From contig JAOTWB010000002.1 of the NCBI GenBank assembly GCA_029863125.1, positions 62,001 through 126,000 of the forward strand: a stretch of 64,000 bases of DNA, written 5' to 3'. The stretch is from Gammaproteobacteria bacterium. Its GTDB lineage: Bacteria > Pseudomonadota > Gammaproteobacteria > Steroidobacterales > Woeseiaceae. Every line of letters begins with the position of its first letter. Position 1 is the first letter of the stretch. The position numbers and the translations under genes are program-made. Under the pieces are notes generated by a model. That model was not told the origin of the DNA. It made no database searches and saw nothing but the letters and a program-made list of their open reading frames with translations. Below, piece by piece: positions 27,282 through 36,691 of this stretch.

Positions 27282-28559
27282 ATGACGACCTCGCAGCCAC
27301 ACACCGGTTCCTACTATGCCGCAACGGCAAATCAGGACGCCGGGTACCCACCGCTCTCTGGCGAGCAGCACGCGGATGTCTGCATCATTGGCGCCGGATT
27401 CACGGGCATTTCCACGGCGCTGCATCTTGCCGAGCGCGGCTACAACGTGCACGTAGTCGAAGCCAGCAAAGTGGGTTGGGGCGCATCGGGCCGCAACGGC
27501 GGGCAGATGATCGGCGGCATTTCGGGCGAGCAAAAAATCGCCGAAGCCCATGGCGCCGGCGCCGAAAAATTGCTCTGGGAAATGCGCTGGGCAGGCCACG
27601 ATATAATCCGCGAGCGCGTCGCTCGTTACGGGATCGACTGCGATTTGAAAGCCGGATACCTCGACGTCGCCATCAAGAAGCGCCATCTTGCAGCATTCGA
27701 TGCGGAGTTCGAACGCCTGCAGCGCCACAACTTCCCGCATGAATTCCGACTTCTATCGGCCGGCGAAACCGCCGACCTGATCGGGACCGATGCCTACATC
27801 GGCTCCTTGCTAAACATGGGCAATGGTCACCTGCATCCGCTCAATCTGTGCATCGGCGAGGCGCGGGCGGCCGCAGACAACGGCGCAACCATTTACGAGG
27901 GTAGCCCGGTTCTTGGCGTGGAAAGGGGTTCGAAAGCCAGGGTCATCACGGAACGCGGCAGCGTTGCTGCCGACTGGGTTGTGATCGCGGGTAACGCCTA
28001 CCACTCCCTGCTTCCCGAACTGCATGGCATTCTGTTTCCCGTCAACAGCTTCATAACCGCGACCGAGCCCCTGTCTGCTGCGTTAGTCCAGCAGATGAAT
28101 CCACGCGACCTCGCCGTCTGTGATCCGAATTTTGTGCTGGAGTATTTCCGACTTAGCGCCGACAAGCGGCTCTTGTTTGGCGGGCGCATCAACTACTCTG
28201 GCGCCGATCCCGAGTACATTAAAAAAAATCATCGGCCGCGAATGCTCAAGATCTACCCGCAGCTGCACGACACGAGAATCGACTATGCCTGGGGCGGCAC
28301 CATCGGCGTGCCCCTGAACCGTGTGCCGCAGTTCGGCCGGGTGGCGCCAAATGTCCTGTTTGCGCAGGGCTACTCCGGCCACGGCGTCAACGTGACACAT
28401 CTGGCGGGACGGATTCTTGCCGACGTGATCGCCGGCACCGAAGAGCGTTTCGATGTGTTCGCAAAGATAAAACCCGTTCGCGTGCCAGGCGCGTACCGAT
28501 TTCGACACCAGCTGGTCGCGCTGGGCGTGTTCTACCACCAGCTGAGGGACTGGCTGTAA
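27282..28559 (+). CDS. FAD-dependent oxidoreductase, gamma-glutamylputrescine oxidase (PuuB)-like
   Basis: About 425 residues from the ATG at 27282; an in-frame ATG at 27255 is possible. The N-terminus has the dinucleotide motif DVCIIGAGFTGISTALHLAE near residue 33, and GWGASGRNGGQMIGG, the DAO-family signature of PuuB and related amine oxidases. The C-terminus has FAQGYSGHGVNVTHLAGRIL, the second FAD-contact block. The family oxidises N-acylated or gamma-glutamylated amines or amino acids. No other puu genes are nearby, so the substrate assignment is tentative. The upstream region is shared with the decayed AKR gene. Confidence 0.87.
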   Translation: MTTSQPHTGSYYAATANQDAGYPPLSGEQHADVCIIGAGFTGISTALHLAERGYNVHVVEASKVGWGASGRNGGQMIGGISGEQKIAEAHGAGAEKLLWEMRWAGHDIIRERVARYGIDCDLKAGYLDVAIKKRHLAAFDAEFERLQRHNFPHEFRLLSAGETADLIGTDAYIGSLLNMGNGHLHPLNLCIGEARAAADNGATIYEGSPVLGVERGSKARVITERGSVAADWVVIAGNAYHSLLPELHGILFPVNSFITATEPLSAALVQQMNPRDLAVCDPNFVLEYFRLSADKRLLFGGRINYSGADPEYIKKNHRPRMLKIYPQLHDTRIDYAWGGTIGVPLNRVPQFGRVAPNVLFAQGYSGHGVNVTHLAGRILADVIAGTEERFDVFAKIKPVRVPGAYRFRHQLVALGVFYHQLRDWL

Positions 28560-28626
28560 GAGCACGGCGAGTGGCTGACGCAGCCGAAATCACGTTGGCG
28601 GGCTTGACTGAGTTATAGTGCTTCGT

Positions 28627-29556
28627 ATGGTGCGCGACAATGTAATAGAGACACGCGAGAATCCCTTGTCCGGACTGCACCTCCTGTTGACCTACGAGTG
28701 CAACTATCAATGCGAGCATTGTTTTGTGTGGGGCGGTCCAACGCAAACGGGCACGATGAACGTCGCGACCATCGAGTACATTCTTGATCAGGCCGAGGCC
28801 CTGGGCACCATCGAATGGATCTACTTCGAGGGTGGCGAGGCTTTTCTCTATTACGACACGTTGCTTGCCGGAATCCGCCTGGCAAAAAAATCCGGTTTCA
28901 AGGTCGGGATTGTTTCGAATGCGTTTTGGGCAAGTACGGATGCAGAGGCCACAAGATGGTTAAGGCCGATGGCCGGTCTCGTCGACGATCTTTCATTAAG
29001 CAGCGATGCCTATCACGGCGGCGACGAAGATCCCGAGCCTCCCGAGACGGCCCGACGGGCGGCAAAACAACTCGGCATGCCGGTTGACTTTATCAGCGTC
29101 GCCGAGCCGGGGGCTGTCGATGTGCCGGGCGCAGCCGGTCGATTGCCCGCCGGCAAATCGGCGGTTCTGTACAGGGGCCGTGCAGCGGAGTTGCTCGCAT
29201 CACGCGTCGAGGCAAAGCCCTGGGAGCAGTTCACGGAATGTCCCTGGGAGAATTTGCGGGAACCGGAGCGCGTGCACGTGGATCCGTTCGGCAACCTGCA
29301 CGTTTGCCAGGGCATATCTATCGGCAACCTGCTGAAGCGGCCGCTTCCGGAAATCATGCGTGACTATGACGCGGACAAACATCCGATCGTCGGGCCTTTG
29401 CTGGCCGGTGGGCCGGCAGAGATCGTGCGCAAATACGATCTCGCCCATGAGGACGGCTACGCCGATCACTGCCACCTTTGCTACAAGTCCAGGTGCGCAT
29501 TGAGAGCGCGGTTTCCCGATGTCCTCACACCGGATCAGATGTACGGCAGCAGCTGA
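28627..29556 (+). CDS. Radical SAM protein with additional C-terminal Cys cluster
   Basis: About 309 residues from the ATG at 28627; a GTG at 28618 is an in-frame alternative. The radical SAM motif C-x3-C-x2-C is present as CNYQCEHC near residue 27, followed by the SAM-binding FEGGEAF near residue 71. Five further Cys occur late: TECPWENL, HVCQG and CHLCYKSRC. They suggest a second, SPASM-like iron-sulfur cluster, although spacing is not canonical. Such enzymes often modify peptides, but I see no precursor peptide gene alongside. Function is unknown. It lies between the PuuB-like gene and the TetR gene of the beta-oxidation operon. Confidence 0.87.
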   Translation: MVRDNVIETRENPLSGLHLLLTYECNYQCEHCFVWGGPTQTGTMNVATIEYILDQAEALGTIEWIYFEGGEAFLYYDTLLAGIRLAKKSGFKVGIVSNAFWASTDAEATRWLRPMAGLVDDLSLSSDAYHGGDEDPEPPETARRAAKQLGMPVDFISVAEPGAVDVPGAAGRLPAGKSAVLYRGRAAELLASRVEAKPWEQFTECPWENLREPERVHVDPFGNLHVCQGISIGNLLKRPLPEIMRDYDADKHPIVGPLLAGGPAEIVRKYDLAHEDGYADHCHLCYKSRCALRARFPDVLTPDQMYGSS

Positions 29557-29577
29557 CCCGTTCCACAGCTTCCCCAC

Positions 29578-29605
29578 TTGAAACACAGCAACGTTGGCGT
29601 ATAAT
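29578..29605 (+). promoter_or_regulatory. Sigma-70-type promoter of the TetR/beta-oxidation operon
   Basis: TTGAAA at 29578-29583 and a perfect TATAAT at 29600-29605 are separated by 16 bp. Transcription would begin near 29612, about 28 nt before the TTG start of the tetR gene. An inverted repeat overlaps the start site. Confidence 0.75.
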
Positions 29606-29630
29606 CACTTGCTTGTTAACAGCAAGTAAT
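29604..29630. promoter_or_regulatory. Inverted repeat over the transcription start, candidate TetR operator
   Basis: ACTTGCT-TGTTAAC-AGCAAGT has 7-bp perfect arms around a GTTAAC core. One mismatch further out, the symmetry resumes with AAT/ATT. It sits immediately downstream of the TATAAT box and just upstream of tetR. That is the classical place for an autorepressor site; binding itself is inferred. Confidence 0.65.
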
Positions 29631-29639
29631 TGATAACAG

Positions 29640-30260
29640 TTGCAGCAGAACAGCCAATCACTGACCCAGGCCGAGCGCACGGCCCTTTCCGACAGGGCCA
29701 TGCTGGAAGCGGCCATGGCGCTGGTACTCGAGCACGGTCCGGACAAGACCACGCTCGCTATGATTGGTGAAAAAGCAGGCTACAGTCGCGGTCTGGCGAC
29801 CTACCGCTTTGGCTCCAAAGGCGGCCTTTACGATGCGTTGTGCAAATCGATATCCCGTCACTGGCTCGAATACCTGAAGCAGGGTGTTGGCGGCAAGGTT
29901 GGTATCGACGCCATGTGCGCCGCGCTCGACACGATATACAAGTTCGAGCAGGAATCGCCGGATGAAGCTCGCGCGCTGCAAATTCTCTACAGCGGCGCTG
30001 CGAGCCCCAGCGCGGAGTACCAGCAGACAGCGGTCGGCATACGACGGCGTCAGAAATCCGACGTTGCCGAGTGGGTGCGGCGTGGACAGGAGGCCGGCGA
30101 AGTGCGTGCTGACGTCAACCCGGATGAAGTTGCGGTGCAATACGTGGCCTACATATCCGGCATGACCTACCTCTGGATGATGAGTCCCGATTCCTTCGAT
30201 TTCTCGGTGTCGAACGAAGTGATGAAGAGACACTTGAGAGATTCACTTACGGCCGACTGA
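29640..30260 (+). CDS. TetR-family regulator of the beta-oxidation operon
   Basis: A 206-residue protein from a TTG start. The HTH is [20 protein letters not shown] followed by [20 protein letters not shown]; the [20 protein letters not shown] stretch is characteristic of TetR proteins. The C-terminal domain is helical. It is the first gene of the run leading into thiolase (32 bp gap), and the promoter upstream carries a clear dyad. It is therefore probably an autoregulated repressor of the downstream fatty-acid genes, with an acyl-CoA as the likely inducer (inference). Confidence 0.9.
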   Translation: MQQNSQSLTQAERTALSDRAMLEAAMALVLEHGPDKTTLAMIGEKAGYSRGLATYRFGSKGGLYDALCKSISRHWLEYLKQGVGGKVGIDAMCAALDTIYKFEQESPDEARALQILYSGAASPSAEYQQTAVGIRRRQKSDVAEWVRRGQEAGEVRADVNPDEVAVQYVAYISGMTYLWMMSPDSFDFSVSNEVMKRHLRDSLTAD

Positions 30261-30292
30261 CGAGCGGCAGAATTCAAAGACAGGAAACCAAA

Positions 30293-31501
30293 ATGACAGA
30301 CGCCTATATTTTCGATCACGTTCGCAGTCCGCGCGGCAAAGGCCGCTCCAATGGGTCCTTGCACCAGGTAACGCCTATCGACCTGGCCACTCAGGTGCTG
30401 GCAGCAGTACGCGAACGCAACGAGCTCGACACGAGCAAACTCGATGACGTTATTTTCGGCTGCACCGCCCCGGTCGGGGAACAGGGATCCGTCATTCCTC
30501 GCCTGGCCGTGCTCAATGCGGACTACGATCAAAGCGTGCCCGGAAAACAGCTGAATCGATTCTGCGCGTCCGGCCTCGAGGCCGTGAATACGGCGGCGGC
30601 GCAGGTGATGTCGGGGCAGTCCGATCTCGCGATCGGCGGCGGCATCGAATGCATGTCGCGCGTGCCGATGGGATCGGACTCCGGCGCGATGCACGCAGAC
30701 CCGGGCTTCGCCTACAAATCCTATTTCGTTCCGCAGGGCATCGGCGCGGACCTGATCGCAAGCCTCGAAGGCTTTACTCGAGAGGACGTCGATGCGTATG
30801 CCGTGGAAAGCCAGGCACGGGCGGCGAACGCATGGGAGAACGGGTATTTTTCGAATTCCGTGGTGGCGATCACCGACCAGCTCGGCAACGTCCTGCTGGA
30901 CCGCGACGAACACATGCGGCCGGGAACGACGGCCGAGGACCTGGCGGGCCTGAAAGCCGCGTTCGAGATTCCGGGTCAGCAGGCGGGGTTCGACGCAGTC
31001 GCGTTACAGAAGTACCCGCAGGTGGAGTTCATCAATCACGTCCATACGGGAGGCAATTCGAGCGGCATCGTCGACGGAGCGGCTGCGGTGCTGGTCGGGA
31101 CGAAGGCAATGGGCAAAGCGCTGGGGCTCGAGCCGCGCGCGCGTATCAAGGGCTTTTCGTCGATAGGCACGGATCCGACGATCATGCTGACCGGCCCGGC
31201 GCCATCGGCCGAGAAAGTCCTGAAGCGTTGCGGCATGGCCGTCAAGGATATTGACCTCTTCGAGCTGAATGAGGCGTTTGCGTCGGTGGTCATGCTGTTC
31301 ATGCGGCAGCTGGACATCGAGCACGACAGGATCAACGTCAACGGCGGTGCCATCGCGATGGGTCACCCGCTCGGGGCAACGGGCGCCATGATATTGGGCA
31401 CGGTCCTCGACGAGCTGGAACGCCGCGACCAGGGGACGGCCTTGATCAACCTGTGCGTCGGCGGCGGCATGGGTACGGCGACCATCATCGAACGCGTTTG
31501 A
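30293..31501 (+). CDS. Acetyl-CoA C-acyltransferase (thiolase)
   Basis: A 402-residue thiolase. The nucleophilic Cys is in [20 protein letters not shown] (near residue 89). The His is in [18 protein letters not shown] and the second Cys in [16 protein letters not shown]. Together with NEAF near the middle these make the complete catalytic set. It cleaves 3-ketoacyl-CoA to acetyl-CoA and a shortened acyl-CoA as the last step of beta-oxidation. The 3-hydroxyacyl-CoA dehydrogenase/hydratase gene follows 27 bp later, the FadAB pairing in reverse order. Confidence 0.93.
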   Translation: MTDAYIFDHVRSPRGKGRSNGSLHQVTPIDLATQVLAAVRERNELDTSKLDDVIFGCTAPVGEQGSVIPRLAVLNADYDQSVPGKQLNRFCASGLEAVNTAAAQVMSGQSDLAIGGGIECMSRVPMGSDSGAMHADPGFAYKSYFVPQGIGADLIASLEGFTREDVDAYAVESQARAANAWENGYFSNSVVAITDQLGNVLLDRDEHMRPGTTAEDLAGLKAAFEIPGQQAGFDAVALQKYPQVEFINHVHTGGNSSGIVDGAAAVLVGTKAMGKALGLEPRARIKGFSSIGTDPTIMLTGPAPSAEKVLKRCGMAVKDIDLFELNEAFASVVMLFMRQLDIEHDRINVNGGAIAMGHPLGATGAMILGTVLDELERRDQGTALINLCVGGGMGTATIIERV

Positions 31502-31528
31502 GCCACACAAAAAGACGGATAAAGACAA

Positions 31529-33703
31529 ATGAAAACACTTGATATCAAGACAGACAGCGACGGCATTGCACTGATCACGATCGATCTCAAGGATCGTTCC
31601 ATGAACGTCGTATCACCGGAATTCATTGTCGAGTTTGATCAGGCCGTCGACCAGGTTGCCGGCGATGAGAATATCAGGGGTGCCGTGGTCACATCGGGGA
31701 AGAGCTCCTTTATCGCCGGCGCCGATCTGCTGCAGATTGTCGACGAAATAGTGCCCGGAGGAGACCCGAAGGCAGCCTTCGTCAAATGGAGCGGCCTGCA
31801 GCAGCTCTATCGCAAGCTCGAAACCTGTGGCAAGCCGGTGGTTGCAGCGATCAATGGCACCGCGCTCGGCGGCGGCCTCGAACTCTGCCTCGCATGTCAT
31901 CATCGCGTGGCGGCCGACAACCCGAAGGCAAAACTGGGGCAGCCGGAGGTGCAGGTCGGGCTGCTGCCCGGCGCCGGAGGCACGCAACGTCTGCCACGCC
32001 TGATCGGGCTCGAAGCCGCGCTGCCCTTGTTGCTGCAGGGCACGCACCTGTCGCCCGGGAAGGCGGCCGAGTTAGGGGTTGTCGACCTGCTCGTATCGCC
32101 GGGCCAGGAGGTTGATGCCGCGAAAAAGTGGATTCTCGACGGCGGCGAAGCCATACAGCCCTGGGACAAGAAAGGATTCAAAGTGCCGGGCGGCGCCGGC
32201 CTCATGAATCCAAAAGCCATTCAAACGCAAATGTTTGGCGTCGCGTTACTGCAAAAAACCACGAACCACAATTACCCGGCACCGATTGCGATCATGTCTG
32301 CTGTCTACGAAGGCTCGGTTCTGCCGATCGACACGGCCCTGCAGATCGAGTCGAAGTATTTCGCGGAAATGCTGACCAACGTCGTTGCGCGCAATATGAT
32401 TCGCACGCTGTTCGTCAGCAAAGGGGCTGCGGATAAGCTTGTACGCCGACCGCAGGGTGTCGACAGGAGCAAGGTTACAAAACTTGGCGTGCTCGGCGCC
32501 GGCATGATGGGCGCCGGGATCGCCTTCGTCTCGGCGCGTGCGGGTTTGCAGGTTGTATTGCTCGACCGCAGCAAAGACGACGCCGAGAAAGGCAAGGACT
32601 ACTCCCGCAAGCTGTTGCAAAAACGAGTTGATCGCGGTCGCATGAACGCTGACGCCGCCGCGGAGGTACTCGAGCTTATTCACACGACCGACGATTACGC
32701 GGATCTCGATGGCTGCGAATACGTTATTGAAGCGGTTTTCGAAGACCGCGGTGTCAAGGCCGATGTGACGGCAAAAACCGAGGCCGTGATCGGCAGCGAT
32801 GCGATTTTCGGCTCCAATACGTCGACATTACCGATTACCGGTCTTGCCAAGGCGTCCAAACGAGCCGAGAGCTTTATCGGAATCCACTTCTTTTCGCCGG
32901 TGGACAAGATGCCGCTCGTGGAGGTTATCGTGGGCGAAAAGACCAGTGACACAGCGATCGCGCGCACCTTGGACTACATCCAGCAGATACGCAAGACGCC
33001 AATCGTCGTGAACGACAGCCGCGGGTTCTATACAAGCCGGGTGTTCAGCACGTTTACGCGGGAGGGCATCGCGATGCTTGCCGAAGGCGTGAATCCGGCG
33101 CTGATCGAAAATGTCGCGAAGCATGCCGGCATGCCTGTCGGTCCGCTGGCCGTAACGGACGAGGTTTCGCTGGAGCTGGCGTACACGATCGGGAAACAAA
33201 CCAAAGCCGACCTGGGTGACGATTATGTCGTAACGCCCGCCGATGATGTAATGGAAACAATGGTCGTGGAACTCGAACGGCGCGGTAAACGTTTCGGTGC
33301 CGGTTTCTATGAATATGCCGACGACGGCAGCAAGCGTCTGTGGCCGGGCCTGGCGAAACACTTTCCCTTATCGACTGAACAACCTTCGCCTGAGGAAGTC
33401 AAAACGAGGCTGTTGTATGTGCAGGCCCTGGATGCGGCACGCTGTCTCGAAGAAGGCGTGCTCACGCATCCGGCTGATGCCGACGTTGGTTCCGTTTTCG
33501 GCTGGGGCTTCCCGCCTTATACCGGGGGCACTTTGTCGTACATTGAGACGGTTGGTCTGAAGGCCTTCGTCGCCGAAGCGGACCGGCTTGCAAAAACCTA
33601 TGGCGCGCGATTCCAGGTTCCCGATGGTCTGCGCGGAATGGCTGAAAGCGGTAATACCTACTACGGGCTTGCCGGAAAGGGCGAAGCACGTACGGCCGCA
33701 TGA
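31529..33703 (+). CDS. Fatty-acid oxidation complex alpha subunit (enoyl-CoA hydratase/3-hydroxyacyl-CoA dehydrogenase)
   Basis: A 724-residue bifunctional FadB/FadJ-type enzyme. The N-terminal crotonase domain (about 1-290) has [30 protein letters not shown] and the catalytic-Glu stretch [20 protein letters not shown]. The NAD-binding domain begins near residue 312 with [20 protein letters not shown]. The 3HCDH C-terminal domains include [14 protein letters not shown] and [14 protein letters not shown]. It hydrates enoyl-CoA and oxidises L-3-hydroxyacyl-CoA. Its partner thiolase is upstream, and a separate crotonase and an acyl-CoA dehydrogenase follow. Confidence 0.93.
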   Translation: MKTLDIKTDSDGIALITIDLKDRSMNVVSPEFIVEFDQAVDQVAGDENIRGAVVTSGKSSFIAGADLLQIVDEIVPGGDPKAAFVKWSGLQQLYRKLETCGKPVVAAINGTALGGGLELCLACHHRVAADNPKAKLGQPEVQVGLLPGAGGTQRLPRLIGLEAALPLLLQGTHLSPGKAAELGVVDLLVSPGQEVDAAKKWILDGGEAIQPWDKKGFKVPGGAGLMNPKAIQTQMFGVALLQKTTNHNYPAPIAIMSAVYEGSVLPIDTALQIESKYFAEMLTNVVARNMIRTLFVSKGAADKLVRRPQGVDRSKVTKLGVLGAGMMGAGIAFVSARAGLQVVLLDRSKDDAEKGKDYSRKLLQKRVDRGRMNADAAAEVLELIHTTDDYADLDGCEYVIEAVFEDRGVKADVTAKTEAVIGSDAIFGSNTSTLPITGLAKASKRAESFIGIHFFSPVDKMPLVEVIVGEKTSDTAIARTLDYIQQIRKTPIVVNDSRGFYTSRVFSTFTREGIAMLAEGVNPALIENVAKHAGMPVGPLAVTDEVSLELAYTIGKQTKADLGDDYVVTPADDVMETMVVELERRGKRFGAGFYEYADDGSKRLWPGLAKHFPLSTEQPSPEEVKTRLLYVQALDAARCLEEGVLTHPADADVGSVFGWGFPPYTGGTLSYIETVGLKAFVAEADRLAKTYGARFQVPDGLRGMAESGNTYYGLAGKGEARTAA

Positions 33704-33713
33704 GGATATAGTT

Positions 33714-34487
33714 ATGAATGACATCGTCAGCTACAAACGACAGGGTGCCGTCGCCGTCGTTACATTGAATCGCCCCGATGCAATGAACGCATTTACGGCC
33801 GAATTATCCCTGCAAACACAGCTGGCGCTCGAGCGTGCCGCCGGCGATGAGGACGTTCGCGTAGTCGTGCTGACCGGTGAAGGTCGCTGTTTTAGCGCCG
33901 GGGCCGACCTCAAGGCCGGGTTCGAGGGCCGCAGCGTATTTGGAAAGCTGCACTACGAGTATCGGCCGGTGTTCTCGGCGGTCGCAACGATGTCCAAGCC
34001 TGTCATCGCGGCTGTTCCGGGTTCGGCGGCCGGGATCGGCATGTCGCTTGCGCTGCATTGCGATCTGTTGGTCATGGCCGACAATGCGTTCTTGCTGTCG
34101 CCGTTCACGACTATTTCGCTGGTCCCGGACGGCGGACTCAGCTGGCTGCTCGTGCGGCAGCTCGGCTATCGCCGGGCATTCCAGCTCAGCGTCGAATCGG
34201 AACGTATTCCGGCGGATCGTTGTGTCGAGCTCGGTCTGGCGAACAAGGCCGTGCCGGCAGAGGACCTGCAGAGTGTGGCACTGGAATGGGCGCAGAAGCT
34301 TGCGAGACGGGCACCCCGGTCGCTTGAAGCGACCAAGAAGACAATGCGTCACGCGATCGACAATGACTGGGCCAGCACCTTCAACCTGGAAGCCGACTGG
34401 CAGCAGGCATTGGCAGGTAGTGAAGACAATGTCGAAGGCGTTACGGCGTTCTTCGAAAAGCGCGAGCCGAATTTCAAAGGCAAATAA
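33714..34487 (+). CDS. Enoyl-CoA hydratase/isomerase family protein
   Basis: A 257-residue crotonase. The ATG at 33714 has GAGGA about 9 nt upstream; an open frame from 33588 merely overlaps the previous gene. Motifs are GRCFSAGADLKAGF and VPGSAAGIGMSLALHCDLLV (oxyanion hole). The active-site helix reads SPFTTISLVPDGGLSWLLVR: the usual first Glu is absent and an Asp follows the Pro. This pattern is common in PaaG/PaaB-type isomerases, so isomerase activity (delta3/delta2) is more likely than hydration. It lies within the beta-oxidation operon. Confidence 0.88.
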   Translation: MNDIVSYKRQGAVAVVTLNRPDAMNAFTAELSLQTQLALERAAGDEDVRVVVLTGEGRCFSAGADLKAGFEGRSVFGKLHYEYRPVFSAVATMSKPVIAAVPGSAAGIGMSLALHCDLLVMADNAFLLSPFTTISLVPDGGLSWLLVRQLGYRRAFQLSVESERIPADRCVELGLANKAVPAEDLQSVALEWAQKLARRAPRSLEATKKTMRHAIDNDWASTFNLEADWQQALAGSEDNVEGVTAFFEKREPNFKGK

Positions 34488-34517
34488 CTGCCTGATCAAA
34501 AAATCCGAGTAACGACA

Positions 34518-35699
34518 ATGGACAGACATATTTTCGAAGAAGAGCACGAGATGTTTCGAGACTCCGTGCGCAGCTTCATGAAAAAGGAAATCGAGCCGCA
34601 CAGCGAGCGCTGGCATGAAGACGGAATCGTCGACCGGGAGGCTTTCCTCAAGGCAGGCGAGATGGGTTTCCTGTTAATGTGGGCTGACGAAAAATATGGC
34701 GGCATCGGCGTGCGCGACTTTCGCTACGAGCAGATTCTCATCGAAGAAAATGCACACTTTGGCGACGCGGGATTCTTTATGACACTGCACAGCCGCCTGG
34801 TCGGTCCATACTTCGACAGCTTCGCGACGGAGGAACAAAAGGCGCGGTGGCTGCCGAAGTGCATTTCAGGTGAGCATATACTGGCGATTGCAATAACCGA
34901 GCCGGGCGCCGGCAGCGATGTCGCAGGACTCCGCACCAAAGCCGAAGACAAAGGCGACCACTACCTGCTCAACGGTTCCAAAACCTTCATTTCCAACGGG
35001 ATCCTCGCTGATCTGGTTATCGTCGTAGCACGGACCGACCCGAACAACAGTCATGCCCTTTCCCTGTTCGTCGTCGAACGCGGAATGGAAGGTTTCGAGC
35101 GCGGCAAGAACCTGAAGAAAATGGGTCTCAAGAGCCAGGATACGGCGGAGCTTTTTTTCAACAATGTCAAAGTGCCAAAAGAGAACTTGCTTGGTGAGCT
35201 GCATCGCGGTTTCTACCACCTGATGCACGGCTTGGCCGAAGAGCGCATGTTGGGCGCCTGCGGCTATATTGCCAGCGCTGAAGCGGCATACAACCTGACG
35301 CTGGAATACGTCAACGAACGAAAGGCGTTTGGCAGGCCGATAGCGGATTTTCAAAACACGCGCTTCAAAATGGCGGATATGCGTACCGAACTGGATGTAG
35401 GCTACGCCTTCATCGATCGTTGTGTCGAAGAGCATAACCGGGGCCGCCTCACCGCCGACGACGCGGCCAAAGCCAAGCTGTGGACGAGTGAACTCGAAGG
35501 TCGGATTACCGACGAATGCGTGCAGCTGCATGGCGGTAACGGTTATATGGATGAGTACAAGGTCTCGCGCCTGTATACCAATGCACGCGTATCACGCATC
35601 TACGCCGGCAGCTCGGAAATCATGCGCGAGATAATTGCGCGCTCGATCGGGCTGGATCCGCGCAAGCGTCAAAAATCCGCGAACGCCAGCGCAGCCTGA
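34518..35699 (+). CDS. Acyl-CoA dehydrogenase
   Basis: A 393-residue enzyme with the full set of motifs: AITEPGAGSDVAGL, FISNGILADL, GLAEERMLGACGYIASAEAA and QLHGGNGYMDEYKVSRLYTN. The Glu in the AEERMLGA loop lies at the position used by long-chain/isovaleryl-type enzymes. The late block is YAGSSEIMREIIARSI. It catalyses the first step of beta-oxidation and passes electrons to ETF. It follows the crotonase by 30 bp and completes a full beta-oxidation cycle in this operon. Confidence 0.93.
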   Translation: MDRHIFEEEHEMFRDSVRSFMKKEIEPHSERWHEDGIVDREAFLKAGEMGFLLMWADEKYGGIGVRDFRYEQILIEENAHFGDAGFFMTLHSRLVGPYFDSFATEEQKARWLPKCISGEHILAIAITEPGAGSDVAGLRTKAEDKGDHYLLNGSKTFISNGILADLVIVVARTDPNNSHALSLFVVERGMEGFERGKNLKKMGLKSQDTAELFFNNVKVPKENLLGELHRGFYHLMHGLAEERMLGACGYIASAEAAYNLTLEYVNERKAFGRPIADFQNTRFKMADMRTELDVGYAFIDRCVEEHNRGRLTADDAAKAKLWTSELEGRITDECVQLHGGNGYMDEYKVSRLYTNARVSRIYAGSSEIMREIIARSIGLDPRKRQKSANASAA

Positions 35700-35710
35700 G
35701 AGACAGGGAA

Positions 35711-36574
35711 ATGCGTACCGCTTTTTTAGGACTCGGTGTTATGGGCTATCCGATGGCCGGCTTTCTCTCGAGGGCGGGCCACGACGTGGTCGTTTATAAT
35801 CGTACGACGTCCAAAGCGGTTGACTGGATCCGGGCTTTTGGCGGCAGCAGCGCAGCGACACCGGCGGCTGCGGCAGAAGATGCCGATATCGTGTTTTGTT
35901 GTGTGGGTGACGACGACGATGTGCGCGACGTCATCCTCGGTAGGGAGGGAGCCCTCAACGGCATTTCGCCCGGCGCAGTGATCGTAGACCACACAACGGC
36001 ATCGGCAGCAATTGCTCGCGAAATCCATGTGCGTGCCGCGGAGAAGGCCGTGGGTTTTCTGGATGCGCCAGTGTCCGGAGGGCAGGCGGGCGCTGAAAAC
36101 GGCGAGCTTACCGTGATGATTGGCGGCGACCCCTCCGTGTTCGTGCGAGCCGCGCCGGTCATCAAATGTTACGCGAAAGCGATCACGCATATCGGCCCGA
36201 CCGGCTCCGGTCAACTTGCGAAAATGGTCAACCAGATCTGTATCGCGGGCATCGTGCAGGGGCTGGCCGAGGGGCTCGACTTCGCCGAACGTGCGGGCGT
36301 CGATCCCGCGCTAGTCATCGAGTCGATTTCCAAAGGGGCGGCGCAGTCCTGGCAGATGGAAAATCGCTGGCAGACGATGGTGAACGGCGAATTCGACTTC
36401 GGTTTCGCCGTCGACTGGATGCGCAAAGACCTCGGGATCGCGCTCGCCGAGGCCAGGAGCAACGGTGCCAGGCTCGAGCTCACTGAACTCGTCGATCAGT
36501 TTTATGCCGACGTGCAGGCGATGGGCGGCAGCCGCTGGGACACGTCCAGCCTGATTGCACGCCTCAAAAAGTAG
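35711..36574 (+). CDS. NAD(P)-dependent beta-hydroxyacid dehydrogenase (3-hydroxyisobutyrate dehydrogenase-like)
   Basis: A 287-residue protein starting 11 bp after the acyl-CoA dehydrogenase gene. It has the N-terminal Rossmann motif FLGLGVMGYPMAGFLSRAGH, the family signature FLDAPVSGGQAGAENGELTV and the catalytic Lys in GSGQLAKMVNQICI. Candidates are 3-hydroxyisobutyrate, tartronate semialdehyde, succinic semialdehyde (GLYR1-like) or related reductases. Operon position would fit 3-hydroxyisobutyrate/valine-type metabolism. The substrate is inferred only. Confidence 0.87.
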   Translation: MRTAFLGLGVMGYPMAGFLSRAGHDVVVYNRTTSKAVDWIRAFGGSSAATPAAAAEDADIVFCCVGDDDDVRDVILGREGALNGISPGAVIVDHTTASAAIAREIHVRAAEKAVGFLDAPVSGGQAGAENGELTVMIGGDPSVFVRAAPVIKCYAKAITHIGPTGSGQLAKMVNQICIAGIVQGLAEGLDFAERAGVDPALVIESISKGAAQSWQMENRWQTMVNGEFDFGFAVDWMRKDLGIALAEARSNGARLELTELVDQFYADVQAMGGSRWDTSSLIARLKK

Positions 36575-36587
36575 TAGAATCCGTGCC

Positions 36588-36690
36588 TCACAGGGGTGGT
36601 CTTCCGACCTGAGATCCTCGACCGGCAGGTGCCGGGCGCACAGGGAACCCTTAGAACCTGATCCGGCTAATACCGGCGTAGGAAGGGAGT
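36588..36690 (+). ncRNA. TPP (thiamine pyrophosphate) riboswitch
   Basis: The thi-box landmarks occur in order: GGGGTGG near 36593, CTGAGAT at 36609-36615, AACCCTT near 36646-36652, GAACCTGATCCGG at 36654-36666 and TAATACCGGCGTAGGAAGGG at 36668-36687. The variable P3 arm (CCGGCAGGTGCCGG) lies between. The 3' end, GGAAGGGAG at 36681-36689, is also the Shine-Dalgarno sequence of the receptor gene (ATG at 36692). TPP binding should therefore hide the ribosome site and repress translation of the thiamine-uptake operon. Confidence 0.95.
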
Positions 36691-36691
36691 C

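Noticed and set aside
26487-27740. A 417-codon - strand frame taken as one protein
   Set aside because: Only the stretch from about 27179 downwards matches aldo/keto reductase, and it ends at the frameshift. The upstream part is antisense to the PuuB-like gene.
29595-29605. TTGGCG directly followed by TATAAT as a promoter
   Set aside because: The two elements abut with no spacer. The correct -35 for this TATAAT is TTGAAA 16 bp upstream.
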